DNA of 12,241 bases from Lentisphaerota bacterium (GCA_012800565.1 JAAZIZ010000405.1:1-12241), one strand, 5' to 3'. Numbered from the stretch's first letter, positions 1 to 8,560 are shown. Made by a program: numbers and translations. The notes: a model not told the origin generated them from the letters alone.

Positions 1-2529
1 ATCAAGGTTACGCGGTTCTTTGAGCCAAACAACCTCAATCACGCCTATACCCGGCATCTGACCCGGTTGATGGCTGCAGACCCGTCCCTGCAGATCGAAA
101 AATGGGGCGGCATCAGCCTGCCGGGCGGAAAGTCCGGTCTGATGATGTCTATTGCGGGCAATACCGCGCCTGATATCGGCGAGAGCTGGTTCCACCTGAT
201 CCGCAATGAAATCAAACAGGGTTTCCTGTATCCCTTGAATGAATGGATCGGTCACGATCACAACCGCAACGGCGTGATCGATGACGAGGAAGCAATCTGG
301 GAGGGATGGAAGAAAATCCCTGCAGTACTGCGCAATGTCGCGACCATCGACGGAAAAGTCTACGGCCTGCCCCAGCCGATGCATTATATCATGGCCATTA
401 TTTACCGCATTGATATGGTGGAAGCAGCCGGACTGGACCCCAATGCCCCGCCCCAGGACTGGAATGAACTGCTCTTCTGGTGCCAAAAACTCACCGATGC
501 CAACAAGAGCATCCCCGGTGCCATCACTCAGCTGGGACAACGCGGTATCTGCATCCCCCGCGACGGATATAAATTTCTGCCTTGGGTCTTCAGCGCCGGC
601 GGCGAACCGGTGGTGCAGAAAAAACGCAGCCCGACTACCGGGATTGTGCACACCTTCCCGCAGCACGAACATGCTTTCCTGACTCCAGAGGGTGAAGACC
701 TCAGCGCCATACCTGCAGACTGGCGCTGCAATTTCGACTCCCCGGAGGCCCTCGCCGCACTGGAATTCCTCTATCGCCTGCGCTGGGAGAAGTGGGTCAA
801 TTATCAAGGTCGCCCCATGAACCTGGAACAAGCCCAGGCCGCCGGCTGGCAGTACAACCCGGCCGAGGTTATCACCGGAGTCGCCCGCAGCATCAGCGGC
901 CAGCGCGGCGAAGGCGCCTCAGACTTGCTCAGCCGCGGCGAAGTGGCCATGATCATCGACATGGCCAATAATCTGCGCGATATCGGCTCCGGACTGAACC
1001 TCGACCCGCAACTGCTCAGCTGGTTCCCCTACCCCGCCGCGCCCGGCCCCGCAGGACAGCACAATATCCAGACCCAGAATCACTACGCAGTCATGTACAC
1101 CGGAGTCGCAAAACGACCCAAACATGAACGCGATGCCATCTGGAAGACGCTCCTGGCCATCCACGACCAGAATATCGTCAACTCAGACTTCGAATCAATG
1201 GTACTGGAAGGGCTGGGGCGATTCGTACCCCCAAAAGACCTCCAGCGACTCGGATATGATGAGTACATCCGTGATATCCCAATGGCACTGCAGAAAAATT
1301 TTCAGGCTATCGACTCCGGGTTGATCAAGGCCTATACTGAGCCTTGGTCCGGGCACTGGTTCCTGATCGATATCGCCCTGAACCGGGAATGCCTGGGTAT
1401 TATGCTCGGAGCAAACGGCGAAAAATTCGATTTCCGGGCAGCCCTGCGCACGGTGAACCGCAACGCCAATTCCGGCTTGATGTATGACCTGCCTGAAGAG
1501 ACTCTGGCCCGGTACCGGCCTTGGGCCTGGGGAATTTTCGCAGTCCTGGCCAGCGCTTTCATCACAATATTAGTCCTGATCTTTAAGTCCTTTCTGCAGA
1601 CCCGCACTGCAAGCATGCAGGGCAGTTCGCGCTCAGTCTACAAAGGATATCTGCCCGTATTGCTGATCCTGCCCGCACTGCTGCTGATTTTGCTCTGGCG
1701 ATACTACCCACTGGCGCGCGGACTGCTTATGGCTTTCCAGGATTACAAGGTGACCGGTGACTCGCGCATGGTCGGCTTGGATAACTTTATCCATTTGTGC
1801 CTCGATAAAAGCTTCTGGATGAGCATCCTGAGGACATGCTACTTCGTCTTCCTGAACATCCTCCTGGCATTCACCGCACCTATCATTCTGGCGATTATGC
1901 TGACCGAAATCAAACACTGCCGGATTTTTTTCCGGACCCTGTTCTTTCTGCCTCAGATGACCAGCGGACTGGTTATCGCTCTGATGTGGAAGCTGATGTA
2001 CAACCCTACTCCGGCCGGGTTCTTCAACCAGCTGATCGGCTATCTGAATTATCTGCCCGGAGTCAATATTCCGGTCCAATCCTGGCTGGAAGACCCCGCC
2101 CTGGCTATGGTCTGCTGCATCATTCCTACAGTCTGGGCCTCGATGGGTATGTCCAGCCTGCTGTATCTGGCCGCGCTGCAATCCATCCCGCCTGACCTCT
2201 ATGAGGCCGCTGACCTGGATGGCGCCGGCTTCCGGGCGAAGCTGCTGCATATCACCCTGCCTACCCTGCTGCCGCTGATTATCATCAGCTTCGTCGGTAC
2301 CTTTATCGCTACCTTCCAGAATATGGGCAATATCTTCCTGATGACTTTCGGCGGACCAGGACAAGCCACCACAGTCATCGGACTGAAAATCTGGCAGGAA
2401 GCATACATGAATCTGCGCTTCGGCATGGCCACCGCAATGGCCTGCCTGCTGGGGACTTTCCTGATCGGCATGACCTATATCCAGATCAGATTCCTGTCCA
2501 AAGTGGAATACAGACGCGCTGTGAACTGA
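1..2529 (+). CDS. Fused extracellular solute-binding protein / MalF-type ABC permease (5' partial)
   Basis: The frame is open from base 1, so the start lies upstream; the first ATG in view (67) is internal. Numbering from the first visible codon, residues 1 to about 480 resemble a family 1 sugar-binding protein. A membrane helix at about 508-529 is followed by a short basic cytoplasmic linker and then a MalF-like permease (first helix about 550-570). The permease has the EAA loop, E735-A-A then G741 and I-T-L-P ending at 754, which docks on the ATPase, and the family's FGGPG segment near 783-787. The topology is consistent: binding domain outside, one helix in, linker inside, permease core. 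Role: capture and import of a sugar or oligosaccharide with the MalG-type protein encoded next. No ATPase gene is visible. A 12-residue EF-hand-like loop lies at residues 86-97. The transporter type is well supported; the substrate is unknown. Confidence 0.88.
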   Translation: MKVTRFFEPNNLNHAYTRHLTRLMAADPSLQIEKWGGISLPGGKSGLMMSIAGNTAPDIGESWFHLIRNEIKQGFLYPLNEWIGHDHNRNGVIDDEEAIWEGWKKIPAVLRNVATIDGKVYGLPQPMHYIMAIIYRIDMVEAAGLDPNAPPQDWNELLFWCQKLTDANKSIPGAITQLGQRGICIPRDGYKFLPWVFSAGGEPVVQKKRSPTTGIVHTFPQHEHAFLTPEGEDLSAIPADWRCNFDSPEALAALEFLYRLRWEKWVNYQGRPMNLEQAQAAGWQYNPAEVITGVARSISGQRGEGASDLLSRGEVAMIIDMANNLRDIGSGLNLDPQLLSWFPYPAAPGPAGQHNIQTQNHYAVMYTGVAKRPKHERDAIWKTLLAIHDQNIVNSDFESMVLEGLGRFVPPKDLQRLGYDEYIRDIPMALQKNFQAIDSGLIKAYTEPWSGHWFLIDIALNRECLGIMLGANGEKFDFRAALRTVNRNANSGLMYDLPEETLARYRPWAWGIFAVLASAFITILVLIFKSFLQTRTASMQGSSRSVYKGYLPVLLILPALLLILLWRYYPLARGLLMAFQDYKVTGDSRMVGLDNFIHLCLDKSFWMSILRTCYFVFLNILLAFTAPIILAIMLTEIKHCRIFFRTLFFLPQMTSGLVIALMWKLMYNPTPAGFFNQLIGYLNYLPGVNIPVQSWLEDPALAMVCCIIPTVWASMGMSSLLYLAALQSIPPDLYEAADLDGAGFRAKLLHITLPTLLPLIIISFVGTFIATFQNMGNIFLMTFGGPGQATTVIGLKIWQEAYMNLRFGMATAMACLLGTFLIGMTYIQIRFLSKVEYRRAVN

Positions 2530-2586
2530 CCCTCGTCGCCCCTCATCAATCACCCTGTCCTGCAGTTACCATCCAGAAAAGCCACC

Positions 2587-4737
2587 ATGAGCCTGATAGC
2601 TGACATCGGTCGAAAAACTCTGAAAAACCGGCTGATCATGCTGTGCATTTACACGACCCTCAGCCTGATGGGTATCACCATGGTGGTGCCGTTCCTGATC
2701 ACCATCAGCGGCAGCACTTCCAATGATTTCGATTACGACCGCTTCAGCCCATTGCCGCGCTATCTCTGGTCCCGGGAAGACCGTTTCGTCAAAGCGCTGG
2801 TGCCTTATTTCAACCTCTACCGCAACTGGACCAGGCAATTCCAGGCCTATTTCCCCAATCTGCCCGAATATTGGTCTTCGTGGACTGCCATCGGCCTGGA
2901 CAAGCCCGGCATCGATTGTTTCGCCCGAGAATACATGGCATTCGACAGTCCCGCGGCAGCCGCAGATTATGCCGAATTCAACCACACCTATCCGCTTGAT
3001 GACTGTCAAATCTATGCCCCGCCAATTCAGGTCATTTCTTTCCTGATCGATGAGTCTTGCGAAAAATACCGCCAGCAACAGCCGCAGAAAAAACTCCGCC
3101 GCGCTGAATTGCACCAGGAGGCGCTGAAACTGCTGGGACAGGAATGGGGGGTGCCTTTCGAGACTTTCTACAGCATTGATTTCAATGTCGAAATGCGTTA
3201 CCCGCTCGATTTCCAAAGCTGGTTTCCTGATACCGAACATCCGAAAATGCAAGCTTATAACCGCTTCAAGGAGGCCGCTGCCGCTTATGCCTTTACGCCA
3301 GGAAGCAAAAAACTCTGGCGGAAATTCCTCCGGCAGAAAGGCTATTCCGGCCAGAATCTTTTTCCTGTTACCAGCAGCGCACCGCCGGAATTGCAGGAAC
3401 TGTGGCTTGAGTTCAAAAAAACGCAGCTGCCGGCTTCTCCGAAGATTCCTTTCCCTTTGCGCAGCGCCTGGTATAACTACCTGGGTTCCGAGGAGGTCGC
3501 CGCCCAGTACAATGGCCAGAAGCTGTCCATCGACAAATATAACGCCTGCGCCGGTACCATATTCCCCTGTCTGGCGGAGACGCCTTTCCCACTCCCCCCG
3601 GAATACCCCGAAGAACTGCAGAAGCACTGGCGGAAATTCTGCCAGGAACGCTATCCGCTGCGCCTGATCTCACTTACCGTCACCCCCGAACTGGAACAGC
3701 AATTCCAGCAGTTCGCCCAGGCAAAAATCCGGCATCTGCGCTCCTTGAACAAGCTCCTGGGCACCAACTACCAGGACTGGAGCGAACTCAAGCTCTCCAG
3801 TACTCCCGCAGCCGGCTCAACCCGGGACGACAACAACCGCCGCGACCTCTGGAAGAATTTCGTCCGCAGCCTCCCCCTGGAGCACAAACAATTCCATTCC
3901 TCGGAAATCGCGTTTCAGAATTTCCTGCGACAAAAATACTCCTCTCTGGAGGCCGTCAATCAGGCTTATGGCTGGAACCTGCAGCACTGGCAATGCGCTT
4001 TCCCCCCCTTTGCCGAAGCTTATGCCCATACCTTCCGCAACAACGGCTGGGCCATGACGCTCCTGCCCATTCTGGACAACTACAAGATGGTCCTGAATTA
4101 CATGCTCTTCAACGGCAATGCTATCGTGGTGACCTTGATCCTGATCACCCTGACCATCATCTGCACCCTGACTATCAACCCCATGGCCGCTTATGCACTC
4201 AGCCGCTTCAATCTCAAATTCGGCAATCAGATTCTGGTGTTTATGCTGGCTACCATGGCTTTCCCGGCTATGGTCTCGGCTATCCCGGCATATCTGCTGA
4301 TGCGGGACCTGGGGATGCTCAACACCTACCTGGCACTAGTCCTGCCGGGCGCTGCCAATGGCATGGCAATCTTCATACTCAAGGGATTCTTCGACAGTCT
4401 GCCTATGGAGCTGTTCGAGGCCGCAACTATCGACGGCGCCTCGGAAATGCAGATTTTCCGCATTGTGGCCATGCCCCTGGTGAAGCCTATTCTGGCGATT
4501 AACGCCCTGAATGCTTTCATCGCCGCTTACAACGGCTGGGAATGGGCGCTGATTATCTGCCAGGATAAGTCGATGTGGACCATCGCAGTCTGGATGTATC
4601 AGGCCAGTCTCTGGTGGCGCCTGGTGCCTTGGGTGGTCAGCGCCGGATTCGTCCTGACCTCCATCCCAACGATGATAATCTTTATCTCCTGCCAGAAAAT
4701 TATCCTCCGGGGTATTATCATTCCCAGCATGAAATAA
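2587..4737 (+). CDS. MalG-type carbohydrate ABC permease with a large extracytoplasmic insertion
   Basis: This 716-residue protein is more than twice the usual length of about 280 for a MalG-like permease. The N-terminal helix is at about 18-41. Residues about 45-490 are hydrophilic and must lie outside the membrane if the MalG topology holds. The remaining helices run from about 508 to 706. The EAA loop is canonical: E611-A-A-T-I-D-G617, ending in A-M-P at 628-630. The insertion is rich in aromatic and basic residues and contains related helical units (about 267-338, 342-407 and 417-474) with a pattern like W..F....LP...F..F.......L..LN...G....W. It starts 57 bases after the fused permease gene and is presumably co-transcribed and its heterodimer partner. 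No strong ribosome site precedes 2587; this start was kept because it gives a normal MalG N-terminus. The insertion's job is unknown; substrate docking or cell-surface contact are guesses. Confidence 0.87.
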   Translation: MSLIADIGRKTLKNRLIMLCIYTTLSLMGITMVVPFLITISGSTSNDFDYDRFSPLPRYLWSREDRFVKALVPYFNLYRNWTRQFQAYFPNLPEYWSSWTAIGLDKPGIDCFAREYMAFDSPAAAADYAEFNHTYPLDDCQIYAPPIQVISFLIDESCEKYRQQQPQKKLRRAELHQEALKLLGQEWGVPFETFYSIDFNVEMRYPLDFQSWFPDTEHPKMQAYNRFKEAAAAYAFTPGSKKLWRKFLRQKGYSGQNLFPVTSSAPPELQELWLEFKKTQLPASPKIPFPLRSAWYNYLGSEEVAAQYNGQKLSIDKYNACAGTIFPCLAETPFPLPPEYPEELQKHWRKFCQERYPLRLISLTVTPELEQQFQQFAQAKIRHLRSLNKLLGTNYQDWSELKLSSTPAAGSTRDDNNRRDLWKNFVRSLPLEHKQFHSSEIAFQNFLRQKYSSLEAVNQAYGWNLQHWQCAFPPFAEAYAHTFRNNGWAMTLLPILDNYKMVLNYMLFNGNAIVVTLILITLTIICTLTINPMAAYALSRFNLKFGNQILVFMLATMAFPAMVSAIPAYLLMRDLGMLNTYLALVLPGAANGMAIFILKGFFDSLPMELFEAATIDGASEMQIFRIVAMPLVKPILAINALNAFIAAYNGWEWALIICQDKSMWTIAVWMYQASLWWRLVPWVVSAGFVLTSIPTMIIFISCQKIILRGIIIPSMK

Positions 4738-4742
4738 AGGAA
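4736..4742 (+). promoter_or_regulatory. Ribosome binding site for the GH95-like gene
   Basis: AAAGGAA overlaps the stop codon of the permease gene (TAA, 4735-4737) and lies 5 bases before the ATG at 4748. The overlap with the upstream stop suggests coupled translation within one operon. Confidence 0.6.
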
Positions 4743-4747
4743 CCGCT

Positions 4748-6916
4748 ATGTTTCTGGATAATTTCACCCTTGACTTCCCGCTGCCGCGACCGCACTGCGG
4801 GCTGGTGCTGGGAAACGGTAATTTCGGCTGCCAGGTCTGGGGCCAGAATGACCTTTGTCTGACTTTGGGACGCTCAGACTGCTGGGACCATCGCGGCGGA
4901 GAACAGCTCCTGCCCGGACAGACTTACCAGGACTTCGTGCAGTTCAGTAAGGAGCATGGCTTCGGCAAAGGCATCAATGCACTCTTCCGCCGCAAAAAAA
5001 GCGACGGTCCGCTCCTCCGGCCGCAGCGTGTCCCCATCGGCCGGGTAGACCTCCACTTTTCCGGTGACGTGGTACCGATGCAGGGATGCATCGATTACGC
5101 CACAGGGGAAGTCACTGTCCGCCTGAGCAATAATGCCAGCATAGCCCTGAATTTAGACCTGGAGTCTCCGACCCTGCATATCCATGATCCGGAGCAGCAG
5201 ATTGTGGCAGTTACGGGACGCCCTTCCTGGGAATTTCCGCAGACCCGTGCCTGGCTCGAGAACTGCGGCTTCCAGCCGCCGACCATCCTGCCCACCGGCT
5301 GGCGGCAGGAACTGCCCCAGGACCCGGCCATCAATGTCGCCTGGAAACAAGTCGGCCGTAACTGGATTGTAAGCGTTCACCAGGACGGCGATGCCCCTGC
5401 CCCCAGCGCATCGCCAAAGGCAGTCAAAGAGCGCAATGCCCGCTGGTGGCAGGCATTCTGGGATAAAACCGCCCAACTGAGCTTCCCCGATGATTTCTTC
5501 CGGACGTTTTACCAGTACGCAGTCTATAAGTTTGCTTGCGCCACCCATCCCAACGGCTATGCCTGCGGCTTGCAGGGCCCGTGGCACGAGGAATACCAGA
5601 AAGCTCAGTGGTCCGGCGATTACCACTTCAATGTCAATGTCCAGGAAATCTATGGCCCGGCCTGCGCCTTGGGCTGCCCCGAACACCTCCTCCCGCTGTT
5701 CGATATGCTCGAAAGCGCGGATTTCCAGCAGACCTTGCGCGATAACGCGAGGGTGCTCTTCGGCATTGACGATGGACTGCTCTTTACCCACGCTGTCGAT
5801 GACCGGGGCAAACAATGCGGCGGCATCAGCGCCGGAGCAGTGCTGGACCCGGCCTGCGGCGCCTGGACCGCATTGCTGTACTGGCAGTACTGGCAGGCGA
5901 CTGGCGACCGGACATTCCTTCGCCAGCGTGCCTGGCCTTTCATCCACGGAGTGATGCGCTGCTACGAGGAAATGCTCCGTCCGGACGGCAGGAAGCTCTG
6001 CCTGCCGCTGGCCATCTCAGCTGAATACGCCTCCAGCGTCAATACTGCCAATGTCTGCGGGCGGAATCCCTCCTATCAACTGGCGGCCATGCATAAATTG
6101 GCGGCCATCCTGGTAGAAGCCAGCAAGCTCCTGGGGCTCACTCCCAAGCCGCTGTGGCTGGAAATCCCCACTCGGCTGCCCAAATTCAGTCTGGTGCGCA
6201 AAATCAAAAAAATCGCTGATATGCGTCGCGGCCAAGACGGCAAACCGGAAATCTACTATCGCCGCAGCATTGAGAAGCATATCGCAATCTGGGAAGGCCA
6301 GGACTTGGATGTCTGCCATCGCCATCACTCGCATCTGGGTTGCCTGTATCCATTTGATTCTCTGCCCCGCGAACTCTCGCCCGAGGAAGAAAAAATCCTG
6401 GATGACAGCATCGACCATTGGATCGCCAAAGGCATGGGGCTCTGGAGTGAATGGTGCTTCCCCTGGGCTGCCATCATCATGACCCGCAAAGGACTCAACG
6501 AAGCCCCCATGCCGCTCTTCCGGCTCTGGAAAGACATCTTTCTGAATGAAGGCCTCTGTACTGTCTATCTGCCCCGCTTCCGCGGCATTATCGCCCACCG
6601 CAAAAACGACCTCCTCAAAGACAAGAGCAGCAGCGAGATTATGCAGCTGGACGGCAATATGGGTGCCATCAGCGCTTTCCTGGAGATGTTCGCCCATGTC
6701 CATGCCGGCGTTGCGCGCTTCTTTCAAGGCATTCCCGCAGAATGGCGCCCGCACTGTGAGTGCCGCCGGATCGCTTTGCCGGGAGGCTTCCTGGTCAGCG
6801 GTTCTCCCGCCAAGCTGACCATCCTCAGCCGCCGCGGCGGAACCCTCTGCTACGAGTGGAAAAAACAAATCTGCAGGCATGATTTTGCGCCAGGCGAATC
6901 GCTGGTACTGAAGTAA
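4748..6916 (+). CDS. GH95-like glycoside hydrolase (alpha-L-fucosidase / alpha-L-galactosidase type)
   Basis: The 722-residue protein has the GH95 plan: an N-terminal beta domain containing a G-N-G-N-F-G segment (22-27), an (alpha/alpha)6 barrel and a C-terminal beta domain. All key residues known from the family's inverting fucosidases have counterparts: N295 and N297 in a N-V-N-V-Q segment, the acid E426 in S-A-E-Y, and D635 in M-Q-L-D-G-N-M-G. The family motif H-R-H-x-S-H-L-x-x-L-Y-P appears at 524-535. There is no signal peptide, so it probably acts in the cytoplasm on an oligosaccharide brought in by the transporter encoded just upstream (10-base gap). GH95 members cut terminal alpha-L-fucose or alpha-L-galactose; which one cannot be told here. 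Some segments are divergent, so another terminal sugar is possible. Family membership is firm; substrate is inference. Confidence 0.82.
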   Translation: MFLDNFTLDFPLPRPHCGLVLGNGNFGCQVWGQNDLCLTLGRSDCWDHRGGEQLLPGQTYQDFVQFSKEHGFGKGINALFRRKKSDGPLLRPQRVPIGRVDLHFSGDVVPMQGCIDYATGEVTVRLSNNASIALNLDLESPTLHIHDPEQQIVAVTGRPSWEFPQTRAWLENCGFQPPTILPTGWRQELPQDPAINVAWKQVGRNWIVSVHQDGDAPAPSASPKAVKERNARWWQAFWDKTAQLSFPDDFFRTFYQYAVYKFACATHPNGYACGLQGPWHEEYQKAQWSGDYHFNVNVQEIYGPACALGCPEHLLPLFDMLESADFQQTLRDNARVLFGIDDGLLFTHAVDDRGKQCGGISAGAVLDPACGAWTALLYWQYWQATGDRTFLRQRAWPFIHGVMRCYEEMLRPDGRKLCLPLAISAEYASSVNTANVCGRNPSYQLAAMHKLAAILVEASKLLGLTPKPLWLEIPTRLPKFSLVRKIKKIADMRRGQDGKPEIYYRRSIEKHIAIWEGQDLDVCHRHHSHLGCLYPFDSLPRELSPEEEKILDDSIDHWIAKGMGLWSEWCFPWAAIIMTRKGLNEAPMPLFRLWKDIFLNEGLCTVYLPRFRGIIAHRKNDLLKDKSSSEIMQLDGNMGAISAFLEMFAHVHAGVARFFQGIPAEWRPHCECRRIALPGGFLVSGSPAKLTILSRRGGTLCYEWKKQICRHDFAPGESLVLK

Positions 6917-6988
6917 GGACGCAGAAGCCTCTTTTGCTGTTATATTATCTTTTGCCGTTTTTCTCTCTGTATTACCCAAACCATGAAA

Positions 6989-6993
6989 AAGGA
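6989..6993 (+). promoter_or_regulatory. Ribosome binding site that decides the start of the ceramidase-like gene
   Basis: AAGGA sits 7 bases before the ATG at 7001. The in-frame ATG at 6983 has no such site and would place this motif inside the coding region, so 7001 is the better start. Confidence 0.55.
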
Positions 6994-7000
6994 TTTCACC

Positions 7001-8371
7001 ATGACAGATGCCAATATCCGCTTCGGCCTGGGCCGACGCTGCACCAATCCCACTATGCCGGTTTCTCTGGCCGGGTATTTCAATATCAGGATGTGGGACA
7101 AAGTCCTGGATGATTTGGAGGTCCGGGCTCTCATCCTGGAAAAAGACGGGCGGGAAGCTGCCATCATCCAGTTTGATCTGATCACCACCACCACTGTCCT
7201 CTACAATCTCATCATTGATGCCATCCAAGCCGAATTCGGCCCCCAGCGCTTTACCTCTGAAAACCTGATTATCTGCTGCACTCACTCCCATACTGCCCCG
7301 GAAATACGGCTGAAACGCGCCGGCTGCGCGCCTGAGTACCTGCCTTTCGCGGCTGCTCAAGCCGTGGCAGCCCTCAAGGATGCCGCCGCCAATCTGCAGT
7401 CCGGCCAGCTGTACGGGACTCTGACCCGCGATGCGCGTTTTATCTTCAACCGGCGCTACTGGATGCAGGACGGCAGCGTGGTCACCAACCCGGGCAAACT
7501 CAATCCCAATATCCTGCGTCCGGAAGGTGAGATTGATCCGGAGATACCGCTCCTGGTCATCAAGAAAGACTCCCGTCCGTATGTGGTCATCAGCAGCATT
7601 GTGAACCACACCGACACCATCGGCGGTTGTGGCGTCTCGGCCGACTGGCCCGGCTTTCTGCGCCGGACCGTGGAATCGCACCTGGCTCCCGGTGCAATGC
7701 TGATGCCGCTGGTCGGCTGCCAGGGGAATATCAATCATTTTGATGTCCGCAGCAACAGCAACCAGACCTGCTATGCCGAAGCCGAGCGCATCGGCCTCGG
7801 CTATGCCGAGACCATCGAAAAAGCTTTCGACCAGCTCCAGCTGATCAAATTTAAGCAGCTCCGGACCGTCAGCACTGCGGTTATTGCCGACCCGCGCCAG
7901 CTGACCGACGCAGAACTCGCCGAAGCCCAGGCAGTGATGGATAAATATCCCGATGTCGATATCAGTCCGGAAAGCACCCGCGACCTGACTTCCGAAGACC
8001 TGGCCAAAAAAACTCCCTTTGCCCTGAAGTATTTTGCCAGCAAGCTGATGGAAATCAAAGAAGACCACGACCCGCGGAAATTCACTCTCACCGGCTTCGA
8101 ACTGGGCAGCGCCTTTATTGCCAGCATGCCCAGCGAGCCATTTACCGAAAATGGCCTGCGTGTGCGCAAAGCCTGCTTCCCGCAGCACCTCTGCCTGGTC
8201 ACGGCCCTGGCCAACGGCACCGGCAATGACCACGTCGGCGGAGGATATATCCCCAATGCCTGGAATTACAACCGCGGCGGTTACGAAACCACCCCGCGCT
8301 CCAATCCCTACGCCCAGGATACCGCCGAGAGGCTCATCGCCGCCTGGCAAAAACTCGCCGCAAAACTGTAA
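7001..8371 (+). CDS. Neutral/alkaline ceramidase-fold metallohydrolase
   Basis: 456 residues from the ATG at 7001 (an in-frame ATG at 6983 adds six). The N-terminus has the family opening that ends in S-L-A-G-Y (22-26). The zinc-site signature C-T-H-S-H-T-A-P is at 93-100 (H95, H97), a second histidine occurs in V-N-H-T-D (H203), and P-S-E (E379) and G-G-Y-E-T (Y428) match the glutamate and tyrosine ligand regions of bacterial neutral ceramidase. V-G-C-Q-G-N-I-N at 238-245 corresponds to the conserved G-D-x-S-P-N-type loop in altered form. Known members cleave the amide of ceramide, but this one is much shorter, lacks the C-terminal immunoglobulin-like domain and has no signal peptide, so a cytoplasmic amidase or esterase acting on the imported glycan or its substituents is more likely. 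It is 84 bases from the GH95-like gene and probably in the same operon. Confidence 0.8.
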   Translation: MTDANIRFGLGRRCTNPTMPVSLAGYFNIRMWDKVLDDLEVRALILEKDGREAAIIQFDLITTTTVLYNLIIDAIQAEFGPQRFTSENLIICCTHSHTAPEIRLKRAGCAPEYLPFAAAQAVAALKDAAANLQSGQLYGTLTRDARFIFNRRYWMQDGSVVTNPGKLNPNILRPEGEIDPEIPLLVIKKDSRPYVVISSIVNHTDTIGGCGVSADWPGFLRRTVESHLAPGAMLMPLVGCQGNINHFDVRSNSNQTCYAEAERIGLGYAETIEKAFDQLQLIKFKQLRTVSTAVIADPRQLTDAELAEAQAVMDKYPDVDISPESTRDLTSEDLAKKTPFALKYFASKLMEIKEDHDPRKFTLTGFELGSAFIASMPSEPFTENGLRVRKACFPQHLCLVTALANGTGNDHVGGGYIPNAWNYNRGGYETTPRSNPYAQDTAERLIAAWQKLAAKL

Positions 8372-8395
8372 GCAACTGCCGGCAAAAAAAACACC

Positions 8396-8428
8396 GCCAT
8401 GCCGGGGGATGGAGAAACCCGGCATGGC
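8396..8428. terminator. Perfect 11-bp hairpin at the end of the sugar cluster
   Basis: GCCATGCCGGG (8396-8406) and CCCGGCATGGC (8418-8428) are exact reverse complements around an 11-base loop, 24 bases after the stop of the ceramidase-like gene. No T-run follows on the plus strand. An A-run (8384-8391) precedes the stem, so the classic stem-plus-U arrangement exists only for transcription on the minus strand. It could protect the 3' end of the plus-strand mRNA, stop antisense transcription, or both. Confidence 0.5.
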
Positions 8429-8560
8429 AAATCGAACCACATAAGACTGAAACAGCTTCCGGAAAAATTGGGGATAAATAATTTGTCTTGGAGCAACAGG
8501 TAACGCTGCTGGAGCCGAGCCTGTGCGCATACTCTTGCGATTTGCGCGTGAATACGATTT

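Noticed and set aside
67..69. ATG as the true start of the fused transporter gene
   Set aside because: The same frame is open back to base 1 and its translation there continues like a binding-protein sequence; a signal peptide is needed and is not present at 67.
1633..2553. Minus-strand open frame of 306 codons opposite the permease half
   Set aside because: Its translation is low-complexity, rich in Q, H, D and G, as expected from the complement of membrane-protein codons; the plus strand has clear permease motifs.
2566..3627. Minus-strand open frame of 353 codons opposite the permease insertion
   Set aside because: No motif or ribosome site supports it, while the plus-strand frame continues unbroken into the EAA loop of a permease.
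3898..3990. Similarity of the permease insertion to a GH42 beta-galactosidase motif (KY-S-S-L-E-A-V-N-Q-A-Y-G)
   Set aside because: Only this short helical motif matches; there is no catalytic barrel or acid pair in the insertion, and the motif is part of the internal repeats.
6017..8530. Very long open frame (837 codons) on the minus strand
   Set aside because: It lies antisense to two genes with clear enzyme motifs, its translation has no recognisable domain, and long antisense frames are common in GC-rich coding DNA.
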